Assembly (NCBI GenBank): GCA_034359265.1
Contig: CP136890.1
Coordinates: 82,795,501-82,859,500 of the forward strand
Origin: Canna indica
Lineage: Eukaryota; Streptophyta; Magnoliopsida; Zingiberales; Cannaceae
Direction of reading: 5' to 3'
Length of the DNA: 64,000 nucleotides
Of the stretch, positions 58,585 through 64,000 are shown piece after piece (the stretch's first letter is position 1; every line of letters begins with the position of its first letter). Made by a program: the position numbers and the translations under genes. The notes under the pieces are model-generated. The model was given only the letters and a program-made list of their open reading frames with translations. It had not been told where the DNA came from and made no database searches.

Positions 58585-60945
58585 GCCATCTCCAAATGGT
58601 TTCACTTCAGTCGGATTTCGGCAAATGCAGCCAACAACCCGTACTACCGGACAACGGTGTCTACCATCCAAAAGGTAGGCCCGGGTATTGCCCCTCCAAC
58701 TCCCTATGAAATTTCAGGGCCTTACCTTGAAGAAGAGATTGATGAAATAAATTAATGGATCGACGGAATCAAGCGAACTATGACTGCAGTTTAATGTGCG
58801 ATAGTTGGACTGGGGCAACCCAGATGAGCATCATTAACTTCCCCATTTATTGCAACAGGATGGTTGTTTATGACAAGTCGGTAAACTCGTCCTATGAAAT
58901 CCATGACGCTTACTACATCTCGAAGCTGATGACGGAGGTGATCGAGGAGATTGGACCCCGAAATATTGTTCAAATTATAATCGACAACGGAGCCAATTTC
59001 AAAAGGGCAGTTGAGATAATTGAACATAATTATCCTCACATATGTTGGAATCCATGTGCACCCTATTGTGTAGACTTAATGATGGAAGATATTGATGATA
59101 TACTGATGGTGAAGTTGACGATAAAGAATGCGCAACAAATTACGCGCTTCATCTATAATCACACATGGGTAAATGCCCTTATGAAAAAATTTATAGAAGG
59201 TACTTTATTTTTAAATAATTTATAGTATTTATTTATTAATTAGTTTATCATAAATAATTACTAATGATAATTTCATATTTTAGGTAAAATTCTTTGATCA
59301 GGAGCGACTCATTTTGCAATCAACTTCATCGCATTAAGGTTGCTCCAACACCGTAAGTTAGGCCTTAGATCCATGTTTACAAGTGAGGAATGATCTACAT
59401 TAAGATATGCTGGAAAAATCGATGGAAAACAAGCAGAGAAGAACATCCTCAACACGCTCTTTTGGGATTGCATCGTGGAAATAATCGTCACTGTAGAACC
59501 TTTGTACAAGATTCTACGACATGTGGATATGGAAAAGACGTCTCAAATGAGCCATATCTACCACTACATCCACCAAGTACAGGAAGAAATTAAGAGGGTC
59601 ATAATTTCTCCTACCAAGTATCAGCACTTCATTGACATTATCTCCTGGAGATGAGAGAATCAAATGGGTCGTGACATACACTTCGCAGGTATTATTTATT
59701 TATTTTTTTTGAAATTATTTAATTTTAATTCATTATGCTGAATTACTTATTGAATTTATAAATTTTTATAGTGTATTATTTAAATCTCGCATACCAGTAC
59801 ATATATGAACTTGGAATGGTCGATAGTTTGTTATATCCCAACCGCAAGGTCATACAACGAATGTCGGCATCCAACCGAGAAGCGACACAAGCTATCAATG
59901 AATCAAGATGTTTCCAAGATCCAAGTGGCAATTTCGGAGATCCATTTGCAATCCCGTGCCGAGATTCTATGGATCTAGGTAGATAGAATTTTCTTTCCAA
60001 TTTATTTATCAAAGATAATATCCCATTATTAATATTAATTTTAAATATATTACAATCGAATGATGGTTGTAATTTGGAATCGAAGCTCCAACTATTCGAA
60101 AGATTGCAACATGCATCCTCTCGCAAACCACATCATCAAGTGGCTGCGAGAAGAATTGGTCGACCTTCACCTTGATTCATACCAAGCCGTGCAACCGCCT
60201 TTTATACGCTCGATTAGAGAAGCTCGTATATGTTCATTACAACATGCGACTTCGAATGCGGGCATTGTAGAATGAAGATAAAGACAATGCACATGTAGAT
60301 CCGTTCGATGTCGAGTTCGTGCAAGGCGATGTGGACCCGATAATTGATTGGTGAAGTGCAATGGAAAGTGACCAACATCTTCTTGATGAATCGGGCAAAC
60401 CACCTCGGCCTTCACCAATTATATCTGATGCAGTGTAGTCTGAGAGCCAACCACAAGACATGACAGCCAAGCACTTGGGAGGGACATGACCCTTGCTCCC
60501 TTGGACTCTCAACGAATTCAGCAAGCAACACGACGATCTGAGTCAGACTCTCCATCTTCCCAATCAAAGGGAAAGAAGAAGGCAACACCTTCACCTTCAA
60601 AAGGCAAAAGACAAAGCCAAAGAAAAACGACCAATTGATCCTTTTGATGCGATTGTAGAAGCGAAAGATGACGAAGAAGACGAGTCCTCGATTCATATCA
60701 GTAGCAGCACAGAAGATAGAGGAGATGATGATGATGATGGAGCTGGTGGAGAAGACACTATCGTGCCATCAACACCGGCACCTGTCGATCTGTGGACGAA
60801 TAAGCAATACTTCGACCACTGCATCCATGATTAGGATCACAGTGCTAGAACCAAAGGAGCAACTAAAGTGTACGAGAAGAGAGCCCGGCGTCGAGGTGGA
60901 CCGATAACTTTGCAAGATTACCATCACAAATATGATGAGTAGCTT
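58585..60945 (+). pseudogene. hAT transposase pseudogene (DUF659 and hAT C-terminal dimerisation domains)
   Basis: N-terminal part SKWFHFSRISANAANNPYYR...GPYLEEEIDEIN, then after a frameshift near 58770 CDSWTGATQMSIINFPIYCN, IVQIIIDNGANFKRAVE, PCAPYCVDLMMEDI and ITRFIYNHTWVNALMKKF. Intron remnants follow near 59196-59281, 59690-59770 and 59978-60060. The C-terminal domain is ILSQTTSSSGCEKNWSTFTL then IHTKPCNRLLYARLEKLVYV (60100-60240). An acidic tail with DPFDAIVEAKDDEEDESS and a GGEDTIVPSTP segment runs to about 60945. DUF659 residues D in CDSWTG and D in DNGAN are visible. Multiple stops and frameshifts rule out activity. Intact introns argue against retroposition. Confidence 0.88.
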
Positions 60946-61290
60946 GCAAGAGATTTCTGAATCAACCTACTCTGTATCCAGTACCTACTCAACTGACTAT
61001 ATGGATACATGGAGTAGTTCTTGGTCTGCCAATAAAGAAACACTGATGTCAATATGGTATAATGGATACCAAGGCATTATGCCATGAGATAATTTCCAGA
61101 TATGAACATTGGAGACATACGGTGACGACCTTAGTCGTGTATGTCCCGAAGATATGTACGGGTACGACAGACGTTATTTGTTCGCATTTTAAATATTGTA
61201 TTCATGTATTTGATGTTTGAATCTTAATTTTAAGCATTTCTTGATCAATTATGTGTTATTGGAGTTATTTTTAACAATAAAAAAAAAGTG
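60946..61290. other. Spacer between hAT and SHR relics
   Basis: Contains probable 3' flanking sequence of the hAT gene and an A9 run at about 61279-61287 just before the SHR homology starts. No gene recognised. Confidence 0.5.
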
Positions 61291-62215
61291 TGGATGCTAA
61301 ACGAACTCTCCTCCTGTTACAGCGACGTGGAGCAGAAGTTGACCACCTACGTCATCTAGGGCCTATTCACGCGCATGACGTTCTGCGGTGGGCGCACCCT
61401 ACGTACCTTCTCTGTTGCCGTTGACCGCAACTGCTCCTTCGACTCCACCCGTCGCACTACGCTTTGCTTCCAGGAGCTCATCCCTTGGTCCTCCTTCGGT
61501 CACGTCGCAGCCAATGGTGTGATCCTTGAGTCCTTCCTTGAAAGCACGACTTCGAGTGGCACACAACATTTCCACATCCTTGATCGCTACAACACCTCGT
61601 GCATAAGGTCATGAAGGACATCGGGCAACGGATGGAGCGATTCACGAGATTGATGGGCGTTCCCTTCCAATTCAAAGTAGCTCATCACCCCGACTACCTA
61701 TCCGACCTCAACCTAGACCGACTCAACCTCCAAGAGGGCGAAAACACCGCCTTGGCTATCAACTGCGTCAACACGCTTCACGGGGTCTCGTCGGTCGACC
61801 GCCACCACGACGCACTCATCGTGTTGCTCTGCCGGCTATAGCCGCTGATCATCACGGTCATCGAGGAGGAGGCCAACCTCGACGGCTCAAGCGAGGCAGG
61901 GGAGGAGGATGAAGGTGCGTTTTTGAAGTTGTTCTGCGAAAGTCTACGATTCTTCTCGGCGTACTTCAAGTCGCTGGAGGAGAAATTGCCGCAGACGAGC
62001 AATGAGCGGTTGGCGTTGGAATGGGCCGCTGGTCGTGGGGTGGTGGATCTCGTGGCGTGCCTGGCATTGGAATCGGTAGAGCGGAGGGGCACAACGACGA
62101 GGTGGTCAAGAAGGATGCAGGCGATAGGTTTCGAGCTAGCAATGTTCAGCGAGGACGTGAACGACGATGCGAGGGCGCTGCTCTATTGCACAAATGAGAT
62201 AAATGAAAGTACATG
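61291..62215 (+). pseudogene. SHR: SHORT-ROOT (GRAS family) pseudogene
   Basis: Homology starts inside the first leucine-heptad region: MLNELSSCYSDVEQKLTTYV, stop, [27 protein letters not shown] and [14 protein letters not shown] decayed VHIID-like [10 protein letters not shown] follows. About 40 residues including QWPTLLEAL and HLRLT are then missing. A new frame carries [32 protein letters not shown], stop, [57 protein letters not shown] and [19 protein letters not shown]. The final SAW motif is absent. These segments match SHR, which normally works in root radial patterning with SCARECROW. SHR is intronless, so the mode of duplication is not readable. It cannot make a GRAS protein. Confidence 0.9.
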
Positions 62216-62269
62216 CCACAATTGAGACAAAAGGTCAAAGTATATGTTATATTTAGGTATTTTCTCTTT

Positions 62270-63115
62270 AGTTAAAGGAATACCCAAGATGAAATTTGAT
62301 AAAGATAGACTTTGTGATGCATGTCAACATGGTAAATAAGTTAAGTCATCATTTCATAGCATAAATCAAGTCACTACATCTAGAATTCTTGAACTTGTGC
62401 ACATGGATCTCTTTGGTCCTTGTGATGTTGCCAGCCTAGGTGGCAAGCTCTATTGCTATGTATTAGTTAATGATTATTCTAGATTCACATGGGTGTTCTT
62501 TGTAGCTAAGAAAAATGAAACATTTGATTTCATTAAAAAGTTTGTGAAAATTAGAAGTGATAATGGATGAGAATTTAAAAATGAATTATTATTTTTTTCG
62601 ATTTTTATGCTGAACTTAGTATTGAACATACATTTTCTTCTCCTAGAATCCCTCAACAAGATGGGATGGTTGCGAAGAAGAATAGAACATTACAAGAAAT
62701 GACTAGGATCATGCTTTATGAAAATAATTTGCCTCAGTACTTTAGGGCCGAAGCCATGAGTACTTCTTGTTATGTTTTGAATCGAGTTTTGTTAAGACCA
62801 AAGATTAAGAAAACTCCTTTTGAGATTTGGTATAATAGAGTCCCAAGTGTGGGATATTTTAAAGTCTTTGGTTGTAAATATTTTATTTTAAACACTAAGG
62901 ATCACTTAAGAAAATTTGATTCAAAATCGGATGAAGGAATTTTCCTTGGATATTCTACTAGTTCTACAACTTATATAATATATAATCGTAGAACTATGGT
63001 AATTGAAGAGTCTATGCATGTCACTTTTGATGAAACTAATGACTTTTCTAGAAATATCAAAATTATTAGAGAACCTTTAACCAGAAAAGAATCACTACCG
63101 CTAGTTACTTCTTAA
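62270..63115 (+). pseudogene. Ty1/copia integrase region (broken)
   Basis: GAG-pre-integrase end VKGIPKMKFDKDRLCDACQH then a TAA stop in place of a residue, followed by the integrase core LVHMDLFGP, DYSRFTWVFFVAKKNETFDF, RSDNG then TGA, and a shifted frame. From 62666 the frame is open for 149 codons: KNRTLQEMTRIMLYENNLPQ, KKTPFEIWYNRVP, FKVFGCKYFILN and FDSKSDEGIFLGYS. About 17 residues before RSDNG are deleted. The D,D,E core is disrupted, and gag, RT and RNase H are missing on both sides. It may belong to the family of the copia solo LTRs, but this cannot be shown from the window. Confidence 0.9.
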
Positions 63116-64000
63116 ATAAGGTTATTTACCTTATATATAATATGAACTATTTATAGTTTAATATATTTATTTAGAAACTAAATTTTGTAATAAAATATTT
63201 AAATTATTAGCTTATAATAACTATATGAAAGAAATTAATGACGCGCCATATAGATTATCAAACAATACACACTATTAAAAAATTATGAGAATTTCCTGTA
63301 GGACCGACAAAATCCGAATCCGATGAGAGAAATGAAAAATCAAATTTGAAACTAAGATTGCGAAAAATAAGAGACACAAGAGGTTAATATGAAACCTCCT
63401 TCAAAATACAACACACTATCTCAAATAAATTGAACCTGAAACCATTATGGAGTAGAGACACTCTCTCTGCAATCTCTGCATTGAAATTGAACTCATATGC
63501 CTTATGTATGTTGGAACTTGGGAAGAGGCACTCATTAAAAATGAATGATAGTGACACTCTTAGTTTTTTGGATCTCTATAATTTTTTCTCCTCTTTTGTT
63601 CGAAAGAAATGGCCTTTATTTATATTTGAGGGGATGAATCGATAATAATAGTCGCATGCCAAAAAAATCTCCTTATGTCAAAAAAATCTCCTTGAAATTT
63701 ACCGCCGAACATGATAAATATCAATTTCCTATGTTGCTACCTAGGCAAGGTCAAAATTGAGGGACAATCAACTTAATTTTCGGCTGAAATATTCTGGTGA
63801 TTTGATAACAATTGATGCACATTTACATATTAAAAAAAATGCAAGTCAAAATTAAGGCAAATTGCTTTCGTGCTATGCAAGTTAGGGTCAAAATTGATGC
63901 ATTTTTTTTCTCTTTTTTAAATAAACCTAAAAGAATAAATCTAAAATTGGATTCAGTTCAGATCCATTTTGCGCCAACTTCTAACAATTCATCATTTGAT
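63116..64000. other. AT-rich DNA, no gene recognised
   Basis: No domain or repeat recognised. A 71-codon open frame at 63430-63645 lacks known motifs. The copia reverse transcriptase expected downstream of the integrase is not present. Confidence 0.5.

Noticed and set aside
62474..62659. Minus-strand frame across the copia integrase
   Set aside because: Antisense to recognisable integrase sequence.

Overview
This is nuclear DNA from a flowering plant. Genes carry GT-AG introns and TATA boxes, and the spaces between them are AT-rich and full of plant-type LTR retrotransposons, CACTA, hAT and Mutator-like elements, MITEs, a SINE and a piece of plastid ycf2. GC-rich first exons in the MGDG synthase and ubiquitin-protease genes hint at a monocot, but this is only an inference.

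Region 1 (about 1-28.6 kb) has no confident protein gene. Its framework is an old set of tandem segmental duplications: a minisatellite block (copies at about 1.04-6.14, 11.58-16.24 and 16.74-18.77 kb) followed by a tRNA-Glu block (8.19-11.58, 18.77-25.34 interrupted, 27.6-28.6 kb). Only the last tRNA-Glu(UUC) looks intact; two others are decayed. Comparing paralogous copies exposes empty sites for later insertions: an LTR-like element (6.15-8.19 kb), MITEs with 10-11 bp target duplications, a hAT-like MITE, and a Ty3/gypsy remnant (19.3-24.5 kb) that itself carries a 1,381 bp copia solo LTR.

Region 2 (29.2-40.2 kb) is the gene island: GAPN (non-phosphorylating NADP glyceraldehyde-3-phosphate dehydrogenase, +, 9 exons, 496 aa), a UBP23-like ubiquitin-specific protease (-, 11 exons, 853 aa) converging on GAPN, and a 67-residue PMP3/RCI2-like membrane peptide (+, 2 exons). 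All three read open from start to stop.

Region 3 (41.4-47.2 kb) is one four-level nest, each level defined by a target-site duplication: a gypsy-type LTR (TSD AATAA) holds a copia solo LTR (TSD GAAAA), which holds a CACTA element (TSD AAT), which carries a captured pectin methylesterase fragment. AT-rich DNA with a 1.05 kb foldback palindrome follows (48.6-49.6 kb).

Region 4 (50.4-55.6 kb) holds a complete type-A MGDG synthase gene (-, 8 exons, 519 aa), which makes the main galactolipid of chloroplast membranes.

Region 5 (55.9-64 kb) is a graveyard: two MITEs, a ycf2-derived plastid fragment, a hAT transposase pseudogene that keeps its introns, a SHORT-ROOT (GRAS) pseudogene, and a broken Ty1/copia integrase region. 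The intact genes are unrelated housekeeping or stress genes and do not form a pathway cluster. The most notable structures are the gene-capturing CACTA nest, the exon-like founder of the minisatellite, the large foldback and the SHR relic.
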